Of a stretch of DNA of 50,025 nt, positions 41,584-49,606 are shown piece by piece. Each line of letters starts with the position of its first letter. The first letter of the stretch is position 1. A model generated the notes under the pieces. It was not told where the DNA came from. It worked only from the letters and a program-made list of their open reading frames with translations, and searched no databases. The DNA lies in the NCBI GenBank assembly GCA_019239425.1, contig JAFAZX010000065.1, forward strand, positions 1 through 50,025, in the 5' to 3' direction. The position numbers and the translations under genes were made by a program. This DNA comes from Acidobacteriota bacterium. Its GTDB lineage: Bacteria > Acidobacteriota > Blastocatellia > Pyrinomonadales > Pyrinomonadaceae.

Positions 41584-42582
41584 ATGTTGCTCAATCCGGG
41601 TTTTAACCTGACCCTGCGCCCGATGAAGTATCCGGCGTTTTACGAGATGTATCGCAGCGCCATCAAGAACACGTGGACGGTCGAAGAGGTGGACTTCTCG
41701 ACCGACCTCATGGACTTACAAGGGCGGATGACGGATGCCGAGCGGCATCTCATCAATCGTCTCGTCGCCTTCTTCGCCACGGGCGACTCGATTGTCTCGA
41801 ACAACCTCGTGCTGAATCTCTACAAGCACCTCAACGCGCCCGAGGCGCGCATGTACCTGTCGCGCCAACTCTACGAGGAGGCGCTGCACGTCCAGTTCTA
41901 CCTGACGTTACTCGACACCTACATCCCGGAGATGCGCGAGCGCGAGCAGGCATTCGCGGCCGTGGATAATATCTCTTCCATCCGGCAGAAGGCACAGTTC
42001 TGCCTGCGTTGGATGGACTCGGTTCACAAGTTGGATAAGCTGCAAACGGAGTCCGAGCGTAAGCAGTTTCTGCTCAACCTGATATGCTTCGCCGCGTGCA
42101 TCGAGGGGCTCTTCTTCTTCGCGGCCTTCGCCTACGTCTACTTCCTGCGCTCGCGCGGGCTGTTGCACGGCCTGGCAGCGGGCACGAACTGGGTCTTCCG
42201 CGACGAGAGCGCGCACATGGCCTTTGCCTTCGAGGCGGTGCGCGTCATCCGGCGTGAGGAGCCCGAGCTTTTCGACGACGAGTTGGCCGGAAATATCACG
42301 GCGATGATGGAAGAGGCGGTGGCCTGCGAGACGCAGTTCGCCGAAGACCTTCTGAGCGGCGGGGTCGCGGGGATGAGCGTCGCGGAGATGCGGCGCTATC
42401 TGGAGTTCGTCGCCGACCAGCGGCTGACGATGTTGGGGCTGCCCGCGCGCTACGGGGCGAAGAATCCGTTCCCGTTTATGGACTTGCAGGACGTGCAGGA
42501 GCTGGCGAACTTCTTCGAGCGGCGGGTCTCGGCCTATCAGGTCGGGGTGGAGGGCGAGGTCGCGTTCGACCACGCTTTCTGA
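41584..42582 (+). CDS. nrdB: Ribonucleoside-diphosphate reductase, class I beta subunit
   Basis: A 332-residue ferritin-like radical subunit. Metal ligands lie in the expected four-helix positions (MTDAERHLINRLVAFFATGD; LYEEALHVQFYLTLLDTYI; FAACIEGLFFFAAFAYVYFL; FRDESAHMAFAFEA). In the first ligand-bearing segments I see Glu and His residues; which position carries the radical Tyr cannot be settled by eye, so a variant cofactor is not excluded. ATG 41584 with GGGGAAGAA upstream is chosen; the frame is open further upstream inside nrdA. It forms an operon with nrdA under the riboswitch. Confidence 0.95.
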   Translation: MLLNPGFNLTLRPMKYPAFYEMYRSAIKNTWTVEEVDFSTDLMDLQGRMTDAERHLINRLVAFFATGDSIVSNNLVLNLYKHLNAPEARMYLSRQLYEEALHVQFYLTLLDTYIPEMREREQAFAAVDNISSIRQKAQFCLRWMDSVHKLDKLQTESERKQFLLNLICFAACIEGLFFFAAFAYVYFLRSRGLLHGLAAGTNWVFRDESAHMAFAFEAVRVIRREEPELFDDELAGNITAMMEEAVACETQFAEDLLSGGVAGMSVAEMRRYLEFVADQRLTMLGLPARYGAKNPFPFMDLQDVQELANFFERRVSAYQVGVEGEVAFDHAF

Positions 42583-42593
42583 GGTGATCGTCT

Positions 42594-42855
42594 GTGGAAG
42601 AAGTGCTCATGTCATGGAGCGGGGGCAAGGACAGTTGCCTCGCGCTCTACGAAATGCAGAGGGCACGGGAGTGCCGCGTGGCGGCGCTGCTGACGACCGT
42701 GACGCGCGACTACGACCGCATCAGCATGCACGGCGTCCGGCGCGACCTGCTCGAACGACAGGCGGCTTCTCTGGGATTACCGCTCCACGAAGTCTTCATC
42801 TCCAAAGACGCGACCAACCAGGATTACGAAGCAAAGATGGAAGAGGCGTTCCGGT
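42594..42855 (+). pseudogene. PP-loop ATPase (diphthine-ammonia ligase-like), 3'-truncated
   Basis: The frame from GTG 42594 encodes the N-terminus of an adenine-nucleotide alpha-hydrolase family protein: MSWSGGKDSCLALYEMQRA with the PP-loop SGGKDS, VAALLTTVTRDYDRISMHGV, and LLERQAASLGLPLHEVFI. After about 87 residues (KMEEAF) the match ends exactly where the PepSY gene begins; the family is normally about 220 residues. The remaining frame to 42947 is readthrough. It starts 11 bases after nrdB and was probably part of that operon. Confidence 0.75.
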
Positions 42856-43452
42856 ATGAAAGCCAGAGCCTTACACAGAGTCGTCGGGATCATTTTACTG
42901 CTCCCTTTCTTCGGCTGGGCGTTGACCGGCCTCGTCTTTTTTATTAAGCCGGGCTACGAAGGTGCTTACGAAGTCCTGAGTCCGAAGACTTACCCGCTGG
43001 AGCGGGCCGTGACGGTCACTCCCGACCCCTCCTGGCTGGAGTTCCGCTACATCAAAACCGTCTTGGGTGAACACCTCCTCGTTCGCACCGAGAAAGGTTG
43101 GTCGCACCTGAACCCGGCGGACATGCAGCCGAAGGGCACGCCGACAGAAGAAGAGATCAGGTCGTTGTTAAGTGACGCGTTCTCGGCGAATCCACGAAGG
43201 TACGGAAGCATCTCCAGGATATCAGGCGACACGGCGAGCACCGACACGGGCGTCGAAGTCACCCTCGATTGGAAGAGGTTGAGCTTGCAGCAGAGGGGCA
43301 CGGACACGGACAGGATAGATCTACTCTACAAGGTACACTACTTACAATGGACGGGTGTGACAATCGTAGATAGGGTGGTCGGGATCACAGGAATCGCGCT
43401 GGTGTTGGCACTAACGGTATTAGGGGCCTGGCTGGCGTTCAAGAGAGGCTGA
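42856..43452 (+). CDS. PepSY-domain membrane protein
   Basis: A 198-residue protein with one membrane helix at each end (IILLLPFFGWALTGLVFFI at about 12-30 and VVGITGIALVLALTVLGAWL near the C-terminus) and a PepSY-like region between, ending in a DLLYKVHYLQWTG-type segment. PepSY membrane proteins of this kind are often tied to iron reduction or peptidase control, but no redox cofactor site is evident. Its ATG lies directly at the truncation point of the PP-loop gene and has only a weak ribosome site, so its original upstream region may have been lost. Confidence 0.75.
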   Translation: MKARALHRVVGIILLLPFFGWALTGLVFFIKPGYEGAYEVLSPKTYPLERAVTVTPDPSWLEFRYIKTVLGEHLLVRTEKGWSHLNPADMQPKGTPTEEEIRSLLSDAFSANPRRYGSISRISGDTASTDTGVEVTLDWKRLSLQQRGTDTDRIDLLYKVHYLQWTGVTIVDRVVGITGIALVLALTVLGAWLAFKRG

Positions 43453-43704
43453 CGCTGGGGTAGGAGCACGGCGGTGTTTCGTTCCATCACTCAAGATGAT
43501 GCTACCGATATTCCCGGATGCCGCGAGACAGAAAGTCTGCTCGAAGTGCGGAGTGAGGATGCCGACGACGACACCGCCGATGATCTGGCTGCGCGCGGTC
43601 TGGTTGACGCCGTTGACGCGCAGGGCGAATGCGATTGCCTGATGTGCGAGCGCCGAGTTCTCCATCAACCAGCCTTTTCCAAATCAGCTTCCTTACTCGT
43701 AAGG

Positions 43705-44763
43705 TCACGCCGCGCGCGCTTCTGATCCTGTGGGAAGGAGCACCGCGCGACCGACCAGCCGCCCGTGCTCGAAATCGTCGTACGCCTGCTTCGCGGCGTT
43801 GAGGGGGTAGCGGTCCACGAGGATTTTGAGCCGCCCGAGCGCCGCCATCGCGACGATATCCATCAACGCGATGCTGCCGCCGTTCAGGCTCGTCGCGAGT
43901 TGCGCGCCCCACGGCACGTCGCGGAAGTCGAACTGAGTCGAGCCGCCGCCCGCGCCGACCATCGTCAGGCGGCCCCGCCACGACAGGGAGGCGACCGCCG
44001 TGGCGAGGGTCGGGTTGATCCCCACGCAATCGAGGACGAACGCCGCCCCGACCCCGCCGGAGAGCTCGCGAATCTGGGCCGCGGCGTCGGGGCCGCTCGG
44101 CACAACGTCGTCAGCTCCGTACTCCCGGGCCAGCTTCAGTCTGGCCTCGGTCGAATCGACAGCGACGACTCGCGCGGCGGTGAGCAGGCGGAGGAACTGC
44201 ACCGCGTACAGTCCCAATCCCCCGACGCCGATCACGACCGCGGTGCTCCCCGGAAAGATGCCGGGGATCGCCGGCTTGATCGCGCTGTACGTCGTGATGC
44301 CCGCGTCCGTGAGCGGCGCGGCAAGGACGGGGTCGAGGTCGCCGATGGGGACGAGAAACCGCGCGTCGGGGACGAGCACGTAGGGCGCGTGTCCTCCGTC
44401 GAAACCGAGCCCGGGAGCGAGAAGGTCTTTCTGGTAAAGGCAGTGGTTCTCTTCGCCGGACCGGCACATGTAACAGCGCCCGCAGCTCCCCCACGACGGG
44501 TTGACCGCGACGGCGTCGCCGCGCTGGAACCTCGTCACGCCGCCTCCCACCTCTTCCACCCACCCGGCGACCTCGTGCCCGAGCGTGAACGGCGGCGCGT
44601 GCTCCTTCCAGTGGGCCGGGTCGCGCGCGATGAGCGCGAAGTCGGTGTGGCACAGGCCGGAGCCGGCGACTTTAACGACTACTTGGCCGGGTCCCGCGTG
44701 CGGCTCCGGCACTTCCTGAAACTCCGGCTGCGTCTGCGCTTTCAGCAGTCTGTAGGCGAGCAT
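43705..44763 (-). CDS. Zinc-dependent alcohol dehydrogenase (MDR family)
   Basis: A 352-residue medium-chain dehydrogenase. Catalytic zinc ligands are Cys38 (GLCHTD) and the GHE motif at His63/Glu64; structural zinc is bound by Cys94, Cys97, Cys100 and Cys108 (CGRCYMCRSGEENHC). The Rossmann fold is at about 173-190 (TAVVIGVGGLGLYAVQFLRL), with VVAVDSTEARL after it. It should oxidise or reduce alcohols and aldehydes with NAD(P). AAGGAGGGA lies before ATG 44763. Promoter module e reads toward it from 44986-45036, about 220 bases upstream. It is one of the few intact genes linked to that module. Confidence 0.93.
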   Translation of the reverse strand: MLAYRLLKAQTQPEFQEVPEPHAGPGQVVVKVAGSGLCHTDFALIARDPAHWKEHAPPFTLGHEVAGWVEEVGGGVTRFQRGDAVAVNPSWGSCGRCYMCRSGEENHCLYQKDLLAPGLGFDGGHAPYVLVPDARFLVPIGDLDPVLAAPLTDAGITTYSAIKPAIPGIFPGSTAVVIGVGGLGLYAVQFLRLLTAARVVAVDSTEARLKLAREYGADDVVPSGPDAAAQIRELSGGVGAAFVLDCVGINPTLATAVASLSWRGRLTMVGAGGGSTQFDFRDVPWGAQLATSLNGGSIALMDIVAMAALGRLKILVDRYPLNAAKQAYDDFEHGRLVGRAVLLPTGSEARAA

Positions 44764-44985
44764 CGTGTCCCTCCTTCCGAGGCGGTCGGAACGATTCAGC
44801 GGGGATGTTGCCCCCTTTCATCGGCGTGCTGAATATCAGCCAATAAACGTGCTACCGCCCCTCCTGATTGCTCTAGCGGAATGACCGAAACGCCGCGCGG
44901 GCCATGAACTCCGCTCGCGGCTTGCCCTCGCTCATCGAAAACCGTCTGACGCCGGCGCGCGGTTTGACATGGCTCAATAGTGAGG

Positions 44986-45036
44986 GCGAGTAGACCACAA
45001 GACTGAAGGCGAATCTATTAGACTTTGGTATCGGTC
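44986..45036 (-). promoter_or_regulatory. Conserved promoter-like module, copy e
   Basis: On the minus strand: GACCGATACC, AAAGTCTAATAG and GTGGTCTACTCGC, the same arrangement and 51-bp length as copies c and d. It is oriented toward the alcohol dehydrogenase gene at 44763. Confidence 0.6.
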
Positions 45037-45131
45037 AACTCCTTAGTATTAGTCTGCGCGGCGGTGAGGAATGGCAGCAGGCCGATATCAACAATGGTGT
45101 ATTGATGGACGCCGACGGTCGCCTCAATCTG

Positions 45132-45151
45132 TTGTCCACGGCCGTGGACAA
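45132..45151. repeat. Perfect 20-bp palindrome
   Basis: TTGTCCACGG joined directly to CCGTGGACAA, with no spacer. It is five bases before a GATACC site. It could be an operator for a dimeric regulator. Confidence 0.6.
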
Positions 45152-45155
45152 GCGT

Positions 45156-45171
45156 GATACCAATACCAAAG
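45156..45171 (+). promoter_or_regulatory. GATACCAATACCAAAG site upstream of the CDF relic
   Basis: It resembles block one of the repeated module and is followed by CACAATGGAC, much like the site at 25515 (ATTGTGGAC). It lies about 110 bases before the broken CDF transporter gene. Confidence 0.45.
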
Positions 45172-45279
45172 CACAATGGACGCCACAGAGGGATTGGCGC
45201 ATTCTTCGGGCTGGCAGTGCGTTCACTGTGCGGTATCCTTAAGCTTGGTGTCTATGTCGGTTGATGGTTTTGAAAGCGG

Positions 45280-45663
45280 GTGTGCTCCGAAGTGGCATCA
45301 GAATCAAAGACGGCGGTCGTCGCGGCTATCCTGGGCAATCTGGCTATCGCCGCGACGAACTTCGTCGCGGCCTCCTTCACGGGCAACTCGGAGATCGTAG
45401 AGGCCCCTGGGTGGAACTACATCGTGCTCGGCTGCGCCACAGTCTTCGAGGGCACGTCGTGGTTCTTCGGCTGGCGGGCGTTCAGCTCGGAGCGCGGGAG
45501 GAAGGGTCTGTTTGAAGCCATCCACGCGAGAGCGTTGTGTCTTAGAAGTTCGCTTAATTGTCGCACCACCATGAGTTATTCAAGAGTTAATGGGTGTAAC
45601 AGGCCGAACCCCAAGGAGGCATCCATCCATGGCGGTATCTACAGCCATCGAGTCTGTTTCTGA
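45280..45663 (+). pseudogene. Cation diffusion facilitator (CDF) transporter gene, internally deleted and 3'-truncated
   Basis: The frame starts SESKTAVVAAILGNLAIAAT, the first membrane helix of CDF zinc/cation exporters, then NFVAASFTGNSEIVE. It jumps directly to WNYIVLGCATVFEGTSWFFG and WRAFSSERGRKGLFEAIH, which in the family belongs to a later helix and loop. Roughly 50-80 residues with the metal-binding HxxxD of helix 2 are absent, and the cytoplasmic C-terminus is lost after EAIHARAL. The frame then runs into the start of the next gene. A functional transporter is not possible. Confidence 0.78.
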
Positions 45664-48600
45664 CGTCGAATCGTTCATCGAAGAGTACTACGATGCATGG
45701 TCCGGAACGGACTTGGATCGCATCATGTCTTACTACGCCGAAGATGTGGTGCTTCAAATTCCCGGCCTGCTCATGGAGGGAAAGGAAGCCGTCCGCGATC
45801 AGTTTGCTCGGCCATTTATCACTGCGTTCCCGGGAAACCGTCACCTTGTGAAGAACATGATTTTCGGGCCGGGTGTGGTCACCGTCGAATTTATTTTTGA
45901 AGCAACACACCAAGGCCCATTCGCCGGTCATGCAGCGACCGGTGCTCAAATTAGCCTCCCTGGTTGTGGGGTTTATGAGTACGATTCGGCGAAAAGGCAG
46001 ATCACTGCGGGTCGCATTTACTTCGATGTGGCGACGTTACTGCAAACCATCACCGATTTGCTTGAGAATGATCGCCAGAAGGCCGCAGAGGCTCTGCAGT
46101 TCAACAAGCACAATTTGAGCCTGATTACCGACCTCATCCCCACCTTTATCCACGTGTTGCGCACCGACGGATCGGTACTCTATGTGAATCAAGCGGTGTT
46201 GGGTTACCACGGTTGCACTCTGGAAGATGTGCGGAGAGAAGACTATCGCGCTCGTTTTTTTCACCCTGAGGATGTGAAGAGACTTCGCAAGGAGCGCCGT
46301 GATGCGCTACGCCGACCCGTACCGTTCGAGAATGAGCAACGCGTGATAGGTAAGGACGGCAAGTATCGCTGGTTCCTGATCCGCTACAACCCTCTGCTCG
46401 ATGAGCAGGGAGGAATCGACCGATGGTATGTGGCCGCGTTCGATATCGAGGACCGAAAACAGGCGGAGGACGCGCAGATACGCCAAGCGGGTGTTCGGGC
46501 TGACGTGAGTGCCGCTTTTTCTAAGCCAGCCCACTTGGGGGAGATTCTGCGCGGATGCACGGAGGCTATCGTTCGTCACCTCGACGCGGCCTTCGCCCGA
46601 ATCTGGACGCTGAGCAAGGATGAAAGCACGCTGGAGTTGCAGGCGAGCGCGGGCATGTACACGCGTTTGGATGGGTCATACAGCCGGATCCCCGTCGGAG
46701 ACCTGAAGGTCGGCTTGATTGCCCGGGAGAAGAAGGAGCATTTCACCAATGACGTTGTGAACGACCCACGCGTGAAGGATAAGGGTTGGGCACAGGATAC
46801 GGGAATGGTTGCCTTCGCCGGATACCCGTTGGTTGTCGAGGATCGGCTGATCGGAGTGGTGGCGCTGTTCGCGCGTCGCACACTTTCGGAATCCATTCTC
46901 GACACGCTCGCATCGGTTGCCGACACGATTGCGCAGGGGATCGAGCGCAAGCGGGCGGAAGAAGCTCTGCGATCCAGCGAGCGCAGTATGAGTCTCATCG
47001 TCAATACGATTCCTACATTTGCGTGGAGTGCTCGTCCGGATGGGTACGCCGACTTCCTCAATCAGCGCTGGCTGAACTACACCGGCATGACCGCAGAAGA
47101 AGCCTCGGGCTGGGGGTGGGAGGAGGCGATTCATCCAGACGACCGTCAGGAACTTGTCGACTACTGGCGCTCGTGTGTGGCTTCTGGTACGCCGGGGGAG
47201 ACGGAAGCGCGCATGCGTCGTTTCGATGGTGCCTACCGATGGTTTCTCTTTCGGTTCAACCCGTTGCGAGATGAATCGGGGAAGATCATCAAGTGGTACG
47301 GAACGAACATAGATATCGAAGATCGTAAGCGTGGAGAGGAAGCGCTGCGTGCGCGCGAACTCTCCTGGCGCCAGATCGTCGATAGCATCCCGGGGTTCGT
47401 GGCTACGACGGGCGCTATGGGCGAGATAGAGTTTCTCAACCGCCAGACGCTGGAATATTTCGGCAGAACACAGGAGGAGTTGAAAGATTGGGCTCTCATG
47501 AACGCCGTTCACCCTGATGACTTGCCCCGCGTGATCCAAGAGCGAAAGAAGTCCATCGAAACCGGACAGGTCTATGACATTGAGCATCGCTGCCGCCGGG
47601 CCGATGGCGTTTACCGGTGGTTTCAGGTGCGCGGCCTCCCGGTGCGAGATACGGAAAACAAGGTAACCGCGTGGTATTTACTCCTTACCGACATCGACGA
47701 TCGCAAACGAGTTGAAGAGGCTCTGCAGTCGAGCGAGCGTAACTTCCGTCAAGTCATTGATACCATCCCCACTCTGATCCACGTCTTGCGCCCCGACGGA
47801 TCTGTGCTGTATGTCAATCCGGGCGTGTTGGATTACACCGGCCTCACCTTGGAGGACGTACAACGAGAAGATTATCGCGCCCGGGTTGACCACCCGGAGG
47901 ATGCGGCGGAGGCTGCGGAAAGTCTCCGAGAGCGACGTGCACAGGCGCTCTCAAGCGCGGTGCCCTTTGAAAGTGAGTATCGTGTGCTGGGGAAAGACGG
48001 ACAATACCGCTGGTTCCTCTCCCGCCACAATCCGCTTCTCGACGATCAGGGAAAGATTGATCGATGGTACGTGGCCGCTACCGATATTGACGACCTTAAG
48101 CGGGCCGAGGCGGAATTGAGGGCACTGAGGGACCGGCTGTATGAAGAGAATCTGGTTCTGCGGGACGAAGTGGATCGGACCTCGATGTTCGAAGAGATCG
48201 TCGGCACCTCAGCAGCGCTGCAATTCGTCCTCGCGCAGGTTGCGAAAGTCGCCCCGACCGACTCCACGATTCTGATTACAGGAGAGACAGGTACCGGCAA
48301 GGAACTGATCGCGCGCGCGATCCATAAACAGTCTCAGAGATCCGAACTCGCATTCATTGGCGTGAACTGTGCAGCAATCCCCCGTGAGTTGATCGCGTCA
48401 GAGTTGTTCGGTCATGAGAAGGGCGCCTTCACCGGTGCGACTCAGCGGCGGCTCGGTCGGTTTGAATTAGCATGCGGCGGCACCATCTTCCTCGACGAAG
48501 TCGGAGAACTTCCCTCTGAGACCCAGATAGCCCTGTTGCGTGTCTTGCAGGAGCGCGAGTTTGAGCGGGTCGGTGGCACTCGCCGAATCCGCGCTAACGT

Positions 48601-49156
48601 TCGGGTGATCGCAGCCACCAACCGTGACTTGCAGGCCACCATCCGCGCTGGGTCCTTCCGTAGTGATTTGTTTTACCGCCTGAATGTTTTTCCGATTGCG
48701 ATTCCCCCGTTGCGCGAACGAAGCGAAGACATTCCCCTACTTGTTGAATACTTTATCGATCGTTACGCGCGAAAAGCCGGTAAGAACATAACGGCCGTCA
48801 ATAAGAAGACATTTGAATCGCTTCAGTCATACGGTTGGCCCGGAAACATCCGCGAGCTACAGAACGTCATCGAAAGATCAATAATACTTTGCGAAACCGA
48901 GGTATTCTCAGTAGACAAAAACTGGTTACCACGGCAGGCGTTTCTCACAGAAACAAAAAGCCAAACGGGGCTTTCTCGAACACTCCTGGCACAAGAGAGG
49001 GAGATGATTGAGGCAGCCTTGCAAGAATGCCGGGGGCAAGTTTTCGGTCCTTCAGGGGCCGCTGCCAGGCTGGGTCTTAAGCGATCTACTTTGGAGTCGA
49101 AAATCAGAGCATTAAAGATCGACAAGAAGCGTTTTAAGGACTCCAGTTCCTCTTAA
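45629..49156 (+). CDS. Multi-sensor sigma-54 activator (NTF2-like, four PAS, GAF, AAA+, Fis HTH)
   Basis: An exceptionally long enhancer-binding protein of 1175 residues. An NTF2/SnoaL-like domain (1-140: IEEYYDAWSGTDLDRIMSYY) is followed by PAS1 (about 155-285), GAF (290-440), PAS2 (445-570), PAS3 (575-700), PAS4 (705-830), then AAA+ with Walker A GETGTGKE near 885, GAFTGA near 932 and Walker B GGTIFLDEVGEL, and a Fis HTH (GPSGAAARLGLKRSTLESKI). PAS1 and PAS4 are close copies (TFIHVLRTDGSVLYVN versus TLIHVLRPDGSVLYVN). ATG 45629 has AAGGAGG nine bases upstream; the frame begins 39 bases earlier without a ribosome site. Probable target: the sigma-54 promoter at 49260. Confidence 0.93.
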   Translation: MAVSTAIESVSDVESFIEEYYDAWSGTDLDRIMSYYAEDVVLQIPGLLMEGKEAVRDQFARPFITAFPGNRHLVKNMIFGPGVVTVEFIFEATHQGPFAGHAATGAQISLPGCGVYEYDSAKRQITAGRIYFDVATLLQTITDLLENDRQKAAEALQFNKHNLSLITDLIPTFIHVLRTDGSVLYVNQAVLGYHGCTLEDVRREDYRARFFHPEDVKRLRKERRDALRRPVPFENEQRVIGKDGKYRWFLIRYNPLLDEQGGIDRWYVAAFDIEDRKQAEDAQIRQAGVRADVSAAFSKPAHLGEILRGCTEAIVRHLDAAFARIWTLSKDESTLELQASAGMYTRLDGSYSRIPVGDLKVGLIAREKKEHFTNDVVNDPRVKDKGWAQDTGMVAFAGYPLVVEDRLIGVVALFARRTLSESILDTLASVADTIAQGIERKRAEEALRSSERSMSLIVNTIPTFAWSARPDGYADFLNQRWLNYTGMTAEEASGWGWEEAIHPDDRQELVDYWRSCVASGTPGETEARMRRFDGAYRWFLFRFNPLRDESGKIIKWYGTNIDIEDRKRGEEALRARELSWRQIVDSIPGFVATTGAMGEIEFLNRQTLEYFGRTQEELKDWALMNAVHPDDLPRVIQERKKSIETGQVYDIEHRCRRADGVYRWFQVRGLPVRDTENKVTAWYLLLTDIDDRKRVEEALQSSERNFRQVIDTIPTLIHVLRPDGSVLYVNPGVLDYTGLTLEDVQREDYRARVDHPEDAAEAAESLRERRAQALSSAVPFESEYRVLGKDGQYRWFLSRHNPLLDDQGKIDRWYVAATDIDDLKRAEAELRALRDRLYEENLVLRDEVDRTSMFEEIVGTSAALQFVLAQVAKVAPTDSTILITGETGTGKELIARAIHKQSQRSELAFIGVNCAAIPRELIASELFGHEKGAFTGATQRRLGRFELACGGTIFLDEVGELPSETQIALLRVLQEREFERVGGTRRIRANVRVIAATNRDLQATIRAGSFRSDLFYRLNVFPIAIPPLRERSEDIPLLVEYFIDRYARKAGKNITAVNKKTFESLQSYGWPGNIRELQNVIERSIILCETEVFSVDKNWLPRQAFLTETKSQTGLSRTLLAQEREMIEAALQECRGQVFGPSGAAARLGLKRSTLESKIRALKIDKKRFKDSSSS

Positions 49157-49177
49157 GAAGACTTGCGTTTGACGATT

Positions 49178-49207
49178 TCGTCATTGATGTAGTTTCGCCA
49201 ATGACGA
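49178..49207. promoter_or_regulatory. Inverted repeat upstream of the second STAS-like gene
   Basis: Perfect 9-bp arms TCGTCATTG and CAATGACGA with a 12-base spacer, centred about 70 bases before the -24 element at 49262. Placement fits an enhancer site for the activator at 45629 or the one at 49607. Confidence 0.55.
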
Positions 49208-49259
49208 GAATTCACCAGTCTACCGCATACCTCATTTCTGTATTTTCAACAACTTACAT

Positions 49260-49276
49260 CTGGAATCGTAATTGCT
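49260..49276 (+). promoter_or_regulatory. Sigma-54 promoter of the second STAS-like gene
   Basis: CTGGAATCGTAATTGCT: GG and GC are 10 bases apart. It lies about 35 bases before ATG 49311 and would transcribe the STAS-like gene and the following activator. Confidence 0.75.
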
Positions 49277-49310
49277 CAGTAGATGAGCATCAGGTTACGA
49301 GTGAGGCCAG

Positions 49311-49574
49311 ATGATAAAAATTCGAGTCATAGATAATGGAGAAACCGTTTTTACAGTGAGCGGTCGGATGCGCTCGGAGAACCTGGCTGAATTGAGAGAT
49401 CTAATCGAGGCCGAAGGTGAAAGTCGTCGCATGGCTTTGGACCTGAAAGAACTGATTCTCGTGGATCGAGATGCGGTGAGGTTTCTTAAGCGCTGCGAGT
49501 CAAACGGGATTGAGCTTCGGAATTGCTCGGCATATATCCGTGCGTGGATAACGAGAGAACCAGATGACGAGTGA
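49311..49574 (+). CDS. Small STAS-like protein (second copy)
   Basis: An 87-residue paralogue of the protein at 29303: IKIRVIDNGETVFTVSGRMR, then MALDLKELILVDRDAVRFLK and IELRNCSAYIRAWI. The LVDRDAVRFL and Y-x-x-x-W-I signatures are shared. It sits between two sigma-54 activators, 33 bases before the second, under its own sigma-54 promoter. Its start at ATG 49311 fits the alignment with the paralogue. The biochemical role is unknown; a switch-protein role beside the activator is inferred. Confidence 0.75.
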   Translation: MIKIRVIDNGETVFTVSGRMRSENLAELRDLIEAEGESRRMALDLKELILVDRDAVRFLKRCESNGIELRNCSAYIRAWITREPDDE

Positions 49575-49606
49575 AATTGTAAGTCGGTACTTCGAGGAGG
49601 TTTGAG

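Larger units (their letters stand above)
44764..45279. other. Long intergenic region with regulatory sites
   Basis: About 515 bases. It holds module e (44986-45036, reading left toward the alcohol dehydrogenase), a perfect palindrome (45132-45151) and a related GATACC site (45156-45171, reading right). A plus-strand frame ending at 45242 is open for over 60 codons but has no recognisable family. No intact gene is seen. Confidence 0.5.

Noticed and set aside
43420..43668. An 82-codon minus-strand frame (NSALAHQAIAFALRVNG and GGVVVGILTPHFEQ) in the gap between the PepSY and dehydrogenase genes
   Set aside because: It looks partly protein-like and could be another relic, but I recognise no family, it overlaps the end of the PepSY gene, and there is no ribosome site.
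44824..44850. Possible sigma-54 promoter before the alcohol dehydrogenase (TTGGCTGATATTCAGCAC on the minus strand)
   Set aside because: The GG and GC spacing fits but the -12 part lacks TTGC; module e is the better candidate for control of this gene.
45016..45242. Plus-strand frame ending ...QWTPQRDWRILRAGSAFTV, open for more than 60 codons
   Set aside because: No start codon with a ribosome site; it runs through promoter module e, a palindrome and a GATACC site, and matches no family I know.
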